From SLRI01 sp964576715 (GTDB taxonomy: Bacteria; Pseudomonadota; Alphaproteobacteria; Geminicoccales; Geminicoccaceae): 64,000 nucleotides of DNA. Of the stretch, positions 20,177 to 28,829 are shown one piece after another; the first letter of the stretch is position 1; each line of letters opens with the position of its first letter. The DNA lies in assembly GCA_964576715.1 (NCBI GenBank), contig CAZNWE010000001.1, positions 1-64,000 on the forward strand, in the 5' to 3' direction. The position numbers and the translations under genes were made by a program. The notes beneath the pieces are model-generated. The model ran no database searches. It was not told the DNA's origin and worked only from the letters and a program-made list of their open reading frames with translations.

Positions 20177-21628
20177 TCATTCGAGCGGCAGGCCCATCGA
20201 CGCCCGGTAGGCGGCTTTTTGCGCGTCGCGGCCGAACTCGTCGGTGAGTTCGTTCCAGCCGGCTGCCACGGTGTCGAGGGCTTCCTGCGGACTGACCTGG
20301 CCGGCCAACGCCTTGGAGAGCTCGATCTCGAGGATCTCGGTGTAGGAGAAGTAGCCGGGCAGGCGCATGTCGAGGGCGACGTTGGGGCTCTCCGCCGAGG
20401 CTGCCTGGGTCCCGAGATACTCGCGCGCCTCGCGCTCGGAGAAGATCGCCGACCAGAGCTCGAGATTGCTCGTATGGACGCCGCGATAGGGGTTGACGCC
20501 GGTGCCGCCGGTGACGGCAGCGCGGCTCGACACCTCGGGGCTGGTCAGCACCGAGATGAAGTGCCAGGCCGCCTCCTGGTTCTGCGAGGCTTGAGGTACG
20601 GCCGCCTGCCAGCCGCCGAACGCCATGAACGGCGAGTAGACCACCTCGTCATAGCTGTCCCATTCGCCGGTCTTGTAGTTCCAGATCTCGGTCGAGCCGG
20701 GCAACAGGCCGGAGCCGACATTGCCGGCGACCACCGACTGCTCGGGATCGGCGGCGATCACGCCGGTATCACCCCAGCCGATCGACTGTGCGACCTGGCC
20801 ACCGGCAAAGGCCGCGTTCACCTCGCCGAAGGAGAAGTTGAGCGCGTTGGGCGGGGCCAGTTCGGAGGCCCGGATATACTCCTCGAGGCCCCGCACCCAG
20901 CCCGGGTTGTTGATCTGCGCGTCCATGGTTTCCGGGTCGAAGAACATCGAGCCCGGATGGTCCGGATGATTGGTGTAGGCGGCGGCATGGCTGAAGAAGA
21001 ACCAGAACTGCTGGCCGCCACGGCGGAAGGCCTCGGCCGTGCCCCAGAGGCTGTCATCCGGGCGCCGGAAGAACTCGGCGATGTCGAGATATTGCTGCCA
21101 GGTTGCCGGGATGGCCAGCGGGTAGCCGTAGGCGGCCTCGAAGGCGGCCTGGTCCTCCGGGTCCTCGAACAGGTCGATGCGATAGCTGTAGGCGTGGAGA
21201 TCGCCATCCATGGTCATCGACAGCACCTTGCCGTCCCAGACCATGAGCCGATCGCGAAACACCGGGTAGATGTCCTCCCAGTCCGCACCTTCCCGCATCG
21301 CGGCCGGCATCTCGGCGAGGAACGGGGTGAAGTCGGGCGACCAGGCGGGGGCGAAGGTGATGAGATCGAAATCGTCCTCGCCGGCGACCAGCGTCGTGAC
21401 GATCTTCGGGTAGAGCTCCGACCACGGGAACTCGACCACCTGCACCGTGCCGCAGGTCTGCTCCGACCAAACCTCGGCCGCCATGGTCAAGGCCGAGGCG
21501 ATGTAGGGGCCGGTCTGCGTGCCGGCGGTCAGCGTGACCCCGGAGTAGTCCGGGCTGCAGGCCAGGGCACCACTGGCCGAGAGGGCCAGAGCAGCCCCCG
21601 CTGTCGAGCCGAGAAGGAATTTGCGCAT
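20177..21628 (-). CDS. ABC transporter extracellular solute-binding protein (family 1)
   Basis: This 483-residue periplasmic binding protein would capture the substrate for the adjacent CUT1-type permeases. It has a signal peptide (MRKFLLGSTAGAALALSASG, cleaved near ALA). The fold shows family-1 features such as LYPKIVTTLVAGEDDFDLI and an aromatic-rich cleft (QFWFFFSHAAAY). No family member with known substrate is recognisable; a carbohydrate or polyol is the default guess from the permease type. A GGGAGA ribosome-binding site precedes the ATG. The gene lies 36 bp after the second permease. Confidence 0.87.
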   Translation of the reverse strand: MRKFLLGSTAGAALALSASGALACSPDYSGVTLTAGTQTGPYIASALTMAAEVWSEQTCGTVQVVEFPWSELYPKIVTTLVAGEDDFDLITFAPAWSPDFTPFLAEMPAAMREGADWEDIYPVFRDRLMVWDGKVLSMTMDGDLHAYSYRIDLFEDPEDQAAFEAAYGYPLAIPATWQQYLDIAEFFRRPDDSLWGTAEAFRRGGQQFWFFFSHAAAYTNHPDHPGSMFFDPETMDAQINNPGWVRGLEEYIRASELAPPNALNFSFGEVNAAFAGGQVAQSIGWGDTGVIAADPEQSVVAGNVGSGLLPGSTEIWNYKTGEWDSYDEVVYSPFMAFGGWQAAVPQASQNQEAAWHFISVLTSPEVSSRAAVTGGTGVNPYRGVHTSNLELWSAIFSEREAREYLGTQAASAESPNVALDMRLPGYFSYTEILEIELSKALAGQVSPQEALDTVAAGWNELTDEFGRDAQKAAYRASMGLPLE

Positions 21629-21664
21629 CGGATGCAGTCTCCCTGATAAGCGCTTGAGTTGAGG

Positions 21665-22792
21665 TTATTTGATGGCACCGAGCATCAGTCCGGAGCGCAT
21701 CAGTCGGCCGAGCAGTGCCGCCATGACCATCATCGGCACGATGGCGATCAGTGCGGCTGCCGAGATCGCCCACCATTCGTCGCCGCGCTGGCTGTTCTGC
21801 CCGGCGACGAGGATCGGCAGGGTCTGCCAGCGCGAGGTGGTGAGGAACAGCGCGAAGAGGAACTCGTTCCAGATGAAGGCCAGCGTGATCATGAAGGTGG
21901 CAGCCAGGCCGGGGGCCGCCATCGGCACCACGAGCTGGGTGAAGATCCGCCAGTGCGGGACGTTGTCGACCATCGCCGCCTCCTCGACCTCGACCGGCAG
22001 GGCCTGAAAGAAGTCGCGCATCAGCCAGACCACGATCGGCAGCGAGAAGGCGACGTAGCAAAAGGTGAGGCCGAGATAGGTGTCGACCAGGCGAAAGCCC
22101 ATGCGGCCGAACTCGGTGTACATGAGATAAAGCGCGAAGGCGGTGACGATCGGCGGGAACATGCGCTGGCTGACGAACCAGAAGACGATGTCGGGATTGC
22201 CGAGGATCGGCCCCGGCATCGGCAGGCGGTTGACCAGAAGGCTCGTTGCCAGGGCCACGACGAAGGCGAGCATCAGCGCCGGCGCCCGGCCGTAGCCGAG
22301 GAGCTCGTGGCCGATGAGGTAGCCGCCGAGGGCAATGGCGACGAAAGCGAGGCCGGCGGCGAGCTTGACCTTGAAGGTGAAGCGGACGAGCGCATAGGCG
22401 GCCATCGCGCCGAAGGCGGTGGCGATGGTGGCAGCCGACAGGCTGACGATGGTCGAGTTCCAGGTGGTGGCGGCGAACTCGCCGCGGATGCCGGCCAGGA
22501 TGTCGCTCCAGGCGCGCAGTGACGGCTGAAAATCGATGAACGGCAGGTAGGTCGGCCCGGCGACCACGCCGGGCGGCGACTTGAAGGCGGTGATCAACAC
22601 CCAATAGAGCGGAAAGAGGGTGAAGGATGCCCAGAACAGGCAGGCCAAGGTCACCAGGGCGCGGGGCAGTGGGCCGAGGCCGGTAAGCGAGGTGCGGCCC
22701 CACCAACGCGGGCGCGGCGGTGCGGCTGCAAGCGCGATCGGGGTGTCGAGGGGCCGGGTGTCGAGAGGCCGGGTGTCGAGGGGTTGGCGCAT
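21665..22792 (-). CDS. Sugar ABC transporter permease (MalG-like) with an inserted membrane segment
   Basis: This inner-membrane permease has the coupling EAA loop (VEEAAMVDNVPHWRIFTQLVVPMAAPG) that docks on the ATPase. At 375 residues it is about 90 longer than usual MalG-type permeases. Two reasons are visible. The N-terminus is extended, with a tandem PLDTR repeat. About 55 residues (roughly 144-197) with two additional hydrophobic segments are inserted between YALVRFTFKVK and the normal FWFVSQRMFPPIVTAF. The ATG at 22792 is preceded by an in-frame GTG at 22795. It lies 13 bases after the first permease. Confidence 0.88.
   Translation of the reverse strand: MRQPLDTRPLDTRPLDTPIALAAAPPRPRWWGRTSLTGLGPLPRALVTLACLFWASFTLFPLYWVLITAFKSPPGVVAGPTYLPFIDFQPSLRAWSDILAGIRGEFAATTWNSTIVSLSAATIATAFGAMAAYALVRFTFKVKLAAGLAFVAIALGGYLIGHELLGYGRAPALMLAFVVALATSLLVNRLPMPGPILGNPDIVFWFVSQRMFPPIVTAFALYLMYTEFGRMGFRLVDTYLGLTFCYVAFSLPIVVWLMRDFFQALPVEVEEAAMVDNVPHWRIFTQLVVPMAAPGLAATFMITLAFIWNEFLFALFLTTSRWQTLPILVAGQNSQRGDEWWAISAAALIAIVPMMVMAALLGRLMRSGLMLGAIK
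22741..22785 (-). repeat. Three tandem 15-bp units at the start of the permease gene
   Basis: Three consecutive 15-bp units (22741-22755, 22756-22770, 22771-22785), each close to GGGTGTCGAGGGGCC on the plus strand, encode repeated PLDTR in the cytoplasmic N-terminus of the MalG-like permease. The units differ at only a few bases, so the expansion looks recent. Copy number may vary between strains. Confidence 0.85.
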
Positions 22793-22805
22793 CACGTCCG
22801 GCGCT

Positions 22806-23708
22806 TCATTGGCGCTTGGCGATGTGCGGCTTGAGGATGGCGATGTAGACGAGGCCGATCACCACGATCGCAATGAGGAAGAGGAAGCTCAGGGCCGATG
22901 TGTAGCCGAGATTGAACTTCTTGAAGCCTTCCTGGTACGCGAAGAGGGTCAAGGTCTCGGTCGAGGTGCCGGGGCCGCCGCCGGTCATCACGAAGACCGT
23001 GTCCATGATCTTGTAGCTCTCGATCAGCCGAATGAAGACGACGGCGGCCGAGATCGGCAGCAGCAACGGGAAGGTGATGGTCCAGAACTGCTGCCAGGTC
23101 GAGGCGTTCTCGAGCGCCGCCGCCTCGTAGACGTCGTCCGGCAGGGTCTGCAGCCCGGCCAGCATGAGCAGCGTGACGAAGGGCGTCCACTGCCAGATCT
23201 CGACCGTGACGATGGTGCCCAGGGCCCAGGCTGGATCGGTCAAGAAGGGCAGGTTGGCAAAGCCCATAAACGTCATGAGCTGGTTCATCGGCCCCATGGT
23301 CGGATTGAAGATCATCCGGGCAATGAGGGCCACCGCCACCGGGGCGATCAGCATCGGCAGCAGGAAACCCACCCGGTAGAACCGCTCGCCCGGTACCTTG
23401 GCGTGCAGGGCAAGGGCAAGCGCGAAGCCGATGACGTACTGGATGGCGACGGCGGCGAGGGCAATCACCGAGGTGGTCGTGAACACCTGCCAGAAGCGCG
23501 GATTGGCCAGCAGGCTCGCATAGTTGTCGAGCCCGACGAAGCGGATCGGTGTCGGTGGAACCAGCCGGAAGCTCATGAAGCTGGTGGTCAGCGAGTAGAT
23601 CAGCGGGAAGATCGAGACCAGCAGCACGACCAGGAAGGCTGGCCAGATGAAGGCATGCTTGATCGGGTCGTTGCGCATCATCGGCGTCGGGAGCCTGCCC
23701 TTGTCCAC
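22806..23708 (-). CDS. Sugar ABC transporter permease (MalF-like)
   Basis: This 300-residue inner-membrane permease has about six hydrophobic segments and an EAA-type loop (DDVYEAAALENASTWQQFWT) for contact with the ATPase. The N-terminal cytoplasmic segment is short and the first membrane helix begins at HAFIWPAFLVVLLVSIFPLI. It is the first gene of a leftward operon: permease, permease, binding protein, ATPase. The start is uncertain: GTG at 23708, or the double ATG at 23681 and 23678, which better matches the family N-terminus. The direction diverges from the ClpP-fold gene at 23993. Confidence 0.9.
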   Translation of the reverse strand: MDKGRLPTPMMRNDPIKHAFIWPAFLVVLLVSIFPLIYSLTTSFMSFRLVPPTPIRFVGLDNYASLLANPRFWQVFTTTSVIALAAVAIQYVIGFALALALHAKVPGERFYRVGFLLPMLIAPVAVALIARMIFNPTMGPMNQLMTFMGFANLPFLTDPAWALGTIVTVEIWQWTPFVTLLMLAGLQTLPDDVYEAAALENASTWQQFWTITFPLLLPISAAVVFIRLIESYKIMDTVFVMTGGGPGTSTETLTLFAYQEGFKKFNLGYTSALSFLFLIAIVVIGLVYIAILKPHIAKRQ

Positions 23709-23992
23709 GTCCGGCGCCGCGACGGCCGCGGTCGGCGGGACGTTCCCTGATATCCAGCACCGATCATCAGTCGAGATCCGCGCCCGTTGTCGGCAGCGCC
23801 GGTTCCGGCCGCCGTTGTCACCGCCTTCAGCACCGCGGCAGTGGTCTTCCTGGCACGATCATGGCAAGCTCGCGCTCGTTGATCAAGCGCCGCCGCGTGG
23901 CGCCCGAGGCGGGCAAGATCGCTGGCCCTCTCTCCATGACCCTGGAGCAAGGACGATCGTCGCGCAGTGCAAGCGAGCCCGGTGGAGAGAGG

Positions 23993-24618
23993 ATGCGCCG
24001 CTGTGGCTCGGCGGGGCGCTGGCGTTGAGCTTTCTCGTCGGACTGCTCGGTGTTCTGGTGACGGGCGATGGGGCAAAGGGCCGCGCCGGCGAGCCCGCTG
24101 CCGCAGGCGCAGCGCCGACCGGCTACCGGCTGGCGCTGGCTGCCGACGGACGGTCGGTGGCGTTGCGCGGGCTGATCGATTTCGGCCTCACCCAGCGGCT
24201 CGAGGCGATGCTTTCCGCGGCACGAGGGGTGCGTGTGCTGCGGCTCGAGAGTGCTGGTGGCCGGGTCGCCGAAGCGCGCGGTGTGGCGCGGCTCGTGCAT
24301 CGTCACGACCTCGTCACCTCGGCCGCAGGGGAGTGCAGCTCCGCCTGCACGATCGTGCTGCTCAGTGCGCAGCGTCGCTATCTCGAGCCCGGCGCACGGC
24401 TCGGCTTCCACCGCTATGGGCTGCGCTCGCCGCTGGTCGGCCATTTCCTCGACCCGGCGGCCGAGCAGGCCCGCGACCGAGCCCTGTTCAGGGGAAGCAG
24501 GATCGACCCGGCGTTCCTCGACCGGGTGGCGGCGACGCCGCACGAGCAGATGTGGTTCCCGACGGTGCCGGAACTCCTCGCCGCCGGTGTGGTCGACGCG
24601 GTCGGCCGGCCGCGCTGA
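23993..24618 (+). CDS. Membrane-anchored ClpP/SppA-fold protein, probable N-terminal frameshift
   Basis: The well-supported part, from about 24001, encodes a membrane segment (WLGGALALSFLVGLLGVLV) and a periplasmic domain resembling the COG3904 ClpP-like group. That domain contains LRLESAGGRVAEARGVARL and the nucleophile-type motif GECSSACTIVLL, which could place a serine in a protease-like fold. No ATG or GTG lies in this frame near the start. A good ribosome-binding site (GGAGAGAGG) leads instead to ATG 23993 in the -1 frame, which encodes MRRCGSAGRWR and stops at 24028. One missing G in the GGGG run near 24012 would join the two into a normal signal anchor. Other in-frame starts are TTG 24025 or 23815. 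Confidence 0.65.
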
Positions 24619-24636
24619 CCCTGCCGCCGATGCCGA

Positions 24637-24903
24637 TCAGGGCTCGGCGGCGGTCGCAGCAGTCTGGCTCAACGCGCCGTCTCCGGCATGGCCCAGCGGT
24701 GCCGCGTCGAGGCGGAAGACCGGGGCGATCTGCTGCTGATAGAAGCTGTTCTTCGAGGGGGCCGCCATGAACGCTTGGTACACCTCCTCGGGCACGTCGA
24801 GATGGTTGTAGAGTACGGGTGACGTTCGCAACCGCACCGCGAGGCTTCGAGCAGCAGGATCGTAATCGACCCAGCTGATCAGGTTGGAATCGACATACGG
24901 CAT
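24637..24903 (-). CDS. KTSC-domain protein
   Basis: The 88-residue protein matches the small KTSC domain: N-terminal MPYVDSNLISWVDYDPAARS, the central strand pair LAVRLRTSPVLYNHLDVPEE, and VYQAFMAAPSKNSFYQQQI. The domain occurs alone or next to nucleic-acid enzymes, and its role is not well established. It is preceded by a strong GGGGAGGAAG eight bases before the ATG at 24903. A longer reading frame in the same register continues upstream only as an antisense-like overlap with the suhB-type gene, so the ATG at 24903 is the real start. Confidence 0.85.
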   Translation of the reverse strand: MPYVDSNLISWVDYDPAARSLAVRLRTSPVLYNHLDVPEEVYQAFMAAPSKNSFYQQQIAPVFRLDAAPLGHAGDGALSQTAATAAEP

Positions 24904-24980
24904 CTCGATCTTCCTCCCCCATTGCGACCGACAATTGATTCTAGGCGAAGGCCGTCGCGTCGGCAATCCGGCCGCGACGG

Positions 24981-25781
24981 TCAAGGATCGACCGAAAAGC
25001 CGGCTGCGGTCTCGACGGCGGTCTTGAGCTGCGGCGCCGCGGCGAGCACCGGGCGGCGGTCGAGCAGGGTCGCACCTCTGGTATAGCGGCTGGCGACCCC
25101 ACCGGCCGCCTCGACCAGGGCCAGGCCCGCCAGCACGTCCCAGCTCTGGCAGTCGCGGGTGATGCAGGCATCGAGCCGGCCGTCGGCCACATGGGCCAGG
25201 TGCAAGGCGGTCGAGCCGGAACGCCGGTTGTCGAAGCCCATCCGGTTGAGCCGTCCGAGCATCGCCGCATAGGCGTCGCCGTCCTGCTTGAAGTTGAAGC
25301 TGAGCCCGACGCAGGCCTCCTCGACCGGCCGCTGGCTCACGGCTATCGGCTGGCCGTTGCGGGTCGCAGCCTGGCCCCGCCGGCAGGCAAAGAGCTCGTC
25401 GTGCACCGGGTCGTAGGTCAGGCCGACCTCGGTGATGCCGGTCACCGAATAGGCCATCACGCAGCACCAGTAGGGCATGCCGCGGAGGAAATTGCTGGTG
25501 CCGTCGATCGGGTCGAGCACCCAGACCCCCGGGGCATCGAGGTAGTCGGCGCTGGCGCCGTCCTCCTCGCCGATGATCGCATCCTCGGGAAAGGTGCGGG
25601 TCAGCTCGCCGCGGATCGCCCGCTCGACCGCCTGATCGGCGATGCTGACGAGGTCCTGCGGGCCCTTCTTCTCGATCGCAAGGTCGCTGCGTTTATGGAA
25701 ATAGTCGAGGGCCAGCTTGCCGGCGGCGTGCAGGATCTTCCAGCCGGCGTCGAAGCGGTGGGCGAGGGCGGCATCGGTCAT
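24981..25781 (-). CDS. suhB: Inositol monophosphatase family protein
   Basis: This 266-residue Mg2+-dependent, Li+-sensitive sugar-phosphate phosphatase has all the family metal motifs: GEEDG (Glu72/Glu73), DPIDGTSNF (Asp90, Asp93) and SWDVLAGLALVEAAGG near residue 210. In the cell it could act on inositol-1-phosphate, or serve as the SuhB accessory factor of transcription antitermination. The sequence does not decide. Its ATG overlaps the recD2 stop by four bases (ATGA), which fixes the start over an in-frame TTG four codons upstream and implies translational coupling. Confidence 0.92.
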   Translation of the reverse strand: MTDAALAHRFDAGWKILHAAGKLALDYFHKRSDLAIEKKGPQDLVSIADQAVERAIRGELTRTFPEDAIIGEEDGASADYLDAPGVWVLDPIDGTSNFLRGMPYWCCVMAYSVTGITEVGLTYDPVHDELFACRRGQAATRNGQPIAVSQRPVEEACVGLSFNFKQDGDAYAAMLGRLNRMGFDNRRSGSTALHLAHVADGRLDACITRDCQSWDVLAGLALVEAAGGVASRYTRGATLLDRRPVLAAAPQLKTAVETAAGFSVDP

Positions 25782-27952
25782 CGAGGCTTCCAATCATTGG
25801 CGAGACGGTGGCCGAGGAGCGAATGGCGGGGCGGCTCGGCGGTCGCGACGGCACGCTCGAGCGCATTGCCGCTGGCGAGCACGACCAGGAGCCGGCGAGC
25901 GCGGGTCATCGCCGTGTAGAGCAATTGCCGGCGCAACATGCGGCCGTGCTCGCGCATGAGCAAGAGAACGACGGCCGGATATTCCGAGCCCTGGCTCTTG
26001 TGCACGGTGACCGCATAGGCCAGGGCCAGCTGCTCCGCCTGATCGAAGCCGTAGACCACGCCGCGGTCCTCGAAGCGCACCTCCATGAGCCTGGCGCTCG
26101 TGTCGATCGACTGGATGATGCCGAGATCGCCGTTATAGACCTCGCGATTGTGGTCGTTCTCGGTCTGCATCACCTTGTCGCCGACGCCGAACCGGGTGCC
26201 GGCCCGCTCGAAGCTGACCGAAGGCTCGGGGTTCAAGACCGCCTGGAGCGCCTGGTTCAGGCTGGCCGTGCCGACCGGGCCGCGATTGATCGGGGTCAGC
26301 ACCTGGATGTCGGCGACCGCATCCAGCCCGAAGCGTTCGGGGATGCGGGTCTCGACCAAGGCGATCAGCTTCGCCGTCGCGTCGGCCGCGTCCTTGACCC
26401 GGATGCCGAAGCAGTCGGCGGCCTCGCCCTGGCGAAAGCCCGGCATCTCGCCGTTGATCACCTGGTGTGCACCCTGGACGATGCCGCTCAGCGCCGCCTG
26501 GCGGAAGATCTCGGAGAGCGCCATGACCGGCATCCGGCCGCTCTGGATCAGGTCGCCCAGCACCTGGCCCGGGCCCACCGGCGGCAGCTGGTCCTTGTCG
26601 CCGACCAGGAGCAGGGCCGCGGTGTCGGGCAGCGCCTCGAGCACCGCCTCCATCAAAAGAAGGTCGATCATCGAGGCCTCGTCGAGGATCAACAGATCGA
26701 CCTCGATCGGCCGCTCGGCATTGCGCGCGAAGCCGCGCGCCGCGTCGGCCTCGAGCAGGCGGTGGATGGTCGTGGCCTCGTGGCCGGTGCTCTCGAACAG
26801 CCGTCTTGCCGCCCGGCCGGTGGGGGCGGCTAGCGCCACCTTGAGCTCGAGCGGCTCGAGGCTGGCGAGCACCGCCCGGACCAGCGAGGTCTTGCCGGTG
26901 CCGGGCCCGCCGGTCAGGATCGCGAGCTTGCTCCTGAGTATGGTCTCGAGCGCCGCCGCCTGGCTGGCCGAGAGGTCGAGAGCGAGGCGGGTCTTGACCC
27001 GAACCTGCCAGTTGCCGATCAGCAGCGGATCCCAGGTCAGGGGGGCCGTCGCCAGTCCGGCGAGGCGCCTGGTGATGCGGCTCTCGGCCCGGTCGAGTTC
27101 CGGCAGCAGGAGGTAGCGCTGGCCATGCGCCTCGCGGGCCACCAGCCGACGCTCCTCGAGCGCGTCCTCGAGCACCTCGGCCAGGGCCGCTCGTGGCAGC
27201 TGCAGGAGCTCGGCCGCGGCGTCGAGTGCGAGGTCGACAGTGAGCGCCGAATGGCCGTGCTCGGTGGCCCGGCGCAGCACCTCGAACAGGCCGGCGCGGC
27301 GGCGGATCGGCGCGTCGCCGGTGATCTGCAGCTTCTCGGCCAGAAGGTCGGCGGTCTGAAAGCCGATGCCGCGGATGTCGCGCGCCAGGAGATAGGGGTC
27401 GGCCAGCAGCCTTTGGATCGCGTTGTCGCCATAGGCCTCGAGGATGCGGCGCGCCCGGGCTGGGCGGATGCCCTGGCTTTCGAGGAAGAGCAGGATGTCG
27501 CGGCTCTGGCTCTCGCTGTTCCAGACCTGGGCGATGCGTCTTGCGGTCTTCGCGCCGATCCCCGGCACCTCGGCGAGCCGCTCGGGCGTCACCTCGATGA
27601 CCTGCCTGAGGCTCTTGCCGAAATGCTCGAGCAGCCGCTCGGCGATGGCCTCGCCGACGCCCTTGATGGCACCCGAGGCGAGGTAGGCCTTGATCCCGTC
27701 GTCGCTCGCCGGTGGCAGGAGCGTGATGGTGCTCGCCTGAAACTGCCGGCCCCAGCTCGGATCGTCCTGCCAGTCGCCCTCGGCACGCAGCACCAGTCCC
27801 GGCCGGCTCTCCGGTGCCGAGCCGATCACCGTCAAGGGTTCCGCCCGGCCCTGGACCTTGACCCTGAGCACGGCAAAGCCGGTGGCCGGCTGCCGGAAGA
27901 CGACATGCTCGATGGTGCCCGAAAGGACCCGGCTCGTGGTCAACAGCTCCAC
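25778..27952 (-). CDS. recD2: RecD2-type ATP-dependent 5'-3' DNA helicase
   Basis: RecD2 is a stand-alone superfamily 1B helicase not associated with RecBC. The 724 residues carry the family N-terminal region, helix-hairpin-helix elements (IKGVGEAIAERLL, LAEVPGIGAKTARRIAQVW) at about residues 95-140, and Walker A (LTGGPGTGKTS). Further motifs are LILDEASMIDLLL, LVGDKDQLPPVG and the C-terminal VTVHKSQGSEYPAV with TAMTRARRLL. The start is GTG 27952, with AGCCAGGG before it. It is the first gene of a two-gene unit with the inositol-phosphatase gene and is divergent from the phosphodiesterase gene, 118 bp away. Confidence 0.93.
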   Translation of the reverse strand: MELLTTSRVLSGTIEHVVFRQPATGFAVLRVKVQGRAEPLTVIGSAPESRPGLVLRAEGDWQDDPSWGRQFQASTITLLPPASDDGIKAYLASGAIKGVGEAIAERLLEHFGKSLRQVIEVTPERLAEVPGIGAKTARRIAQVWNSESQSRDILLFLESQGIRPARARRILEAYGDNAIQRLLADPYLLARDIRGIGFQTADLLAEKLQITGDAPIRRRAGLFEVLRRATEHGHSALTVDLALDAAAELLQLPRAALAEVLEDALEERRLVAREAHGQRYLLLPELDRAESRITRRLAGLATAPLTWDPLLIGNWQVRVKTRLALDLSASQAAALETILRSKLAILTGGPGTGKTSLVRAVLASLEPLELKVALAAPTGRAARRLFESTGHEATTIHRLLEADAARGFARNAERPIEVDLLILDEASMIDLLLMEAVLEALPDTAALLLVGDKDQLPPVGPGQVLGDLIQSGRMPVMALSEIFRQAALSGIVQGAHQVINGEMPGFRQGEAADCFGIRVKDAADATAKLIALVETRIPERFGLDAVADIQVLTPINRGPVGTASLNQALQAVLNPEPSVSFERAGTRFGVGDKVMQTENDHNREVYNGDLGIIQSIDTSARLMEVRFEDRGVVYGFDQAEQLALAYAVTVHKSQGSEYPAVVLLLMREHGRMLRRQLLYTAMTRARRLLVVLASGNALERAVATAEPPRHSLLGHRLANDWKPR

Positions 27953-28070
27953 CCTGGCTGACGTGGCACCTCAGTCGCGCCGCTGCGTGCCGGGCCACCT
28001 GGATCAGACTAGCCGTCACCGACGCGCCCGGCTAGGTAATGGCCGCGTCGCGGTTCGGCGGATGGATGGG

Positions 28071-28829
28071 ATGGAGACGATCAGAGAACGCCTCGCCCCG
28101 GTGATCGCGCACCGTGGCGCCTCGGCGGCGGCACCCGAGAACACCTTGGCCGCTATCCGCCTGGCGGCGGCCGAGGGCGCTCGGTGGATCGAGGTCGACG
28201 TCAAGCTGAGCCGCGACGGCCACTGCATCTTGATGCACGACGATCTGTTGCGACGGACCACCAATGGCCGCGGCGAGGTGGCGCAGTACGACCTCGATGA
28301 GCTCAAGCGGCTCGATGCCGGACGCTGGTTCGGCCGGCGCTTCGCCGGCGAGCCGATCCCCACACTAGAGGAGGCCATCGCCCTCTGCATCGCGCTCGAT
28401 CTGGACATGAACCTCGAGATCAAGCCTTGCCCGGGCCGCCAGCACGAGACGACGGTGCGGATCGTCGAGACCCTGCGGGCGCATTGGCCCGCCGCTCGAC
28501 CGTGGCCGCTGTTGTCGAGCTTCGCCCTGGCGTCACTGGAACAGGCGCGGCTCGACGCCCCCGAGATGCCGCGCGGCTTATTGGTCGGTCGGCCGACACG
28601 GCGCGCCCTCGACATGCTCGATCGACTGGACTGTGCGACGCTGCACTGCGAGGGTAACCGGGCGTCGAAGGATCTTTCTCGCACCTTGGAGCGCGCCGGC
28701 CGGCCACTGCTCTGCTACACGGTGAATGATCCGGTCCGTGCCCGCTGGCTGTTGCAGGCTGGCGTCGCCTCGATCATCACCGACCGCCCGGCCGCAATCG
28801 GCGCGGCGTTGGCGATGCGGGCTCAGTAG
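28071..28829 (+). CDS. Glycerophosphodiester phosphodiesterase
   Basis: This cytoplasmic GDPD family enzyme hydrolyses glycerophosphodiesters to glycerol-3-phosphate and an alcohol. The roughly 252-residue TIM barrel shows VIAHRGASAAAPENT (catalytic His14-Arg15 and the Glu of PENT), WIEVDVKLSRDGHCILMHDD with metal ligands and the second catalytic His, and NLEIKPCPG. The C-terminal VNDPVRARWLLQAGVASIITDRP is also typical. ATG 28071 or 28062 could start it; GGATGGATGGG lies upstream of the first. No signal peptide is seen. It converges on lexA with a seven-base overlap of the coding ends. It may recycle head groups released by lipid turnover. Confidence 0.92.
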   Translation: METIRERLAPVIAHRGASAAAPENTLAAIRLAAAEGARWIEVDVKLSRDGHCILMHDDLLRRTTNGRGEVAQYDLDELKRLDAGRWFGRRFAGEPIPTLEEAIALCIALDLDMNLEIKPCPGRQHETTVRIVETLRAHWPAARPWPLLSSFALASLEQARLDAPEMPRGLLVGRPTRRALDMLDRLDCATLHCEGNRASKDLSRTLERAGRPLLCYTVNDPVRARWLLQAGVASIITDRPAAIGAALAMRAQ

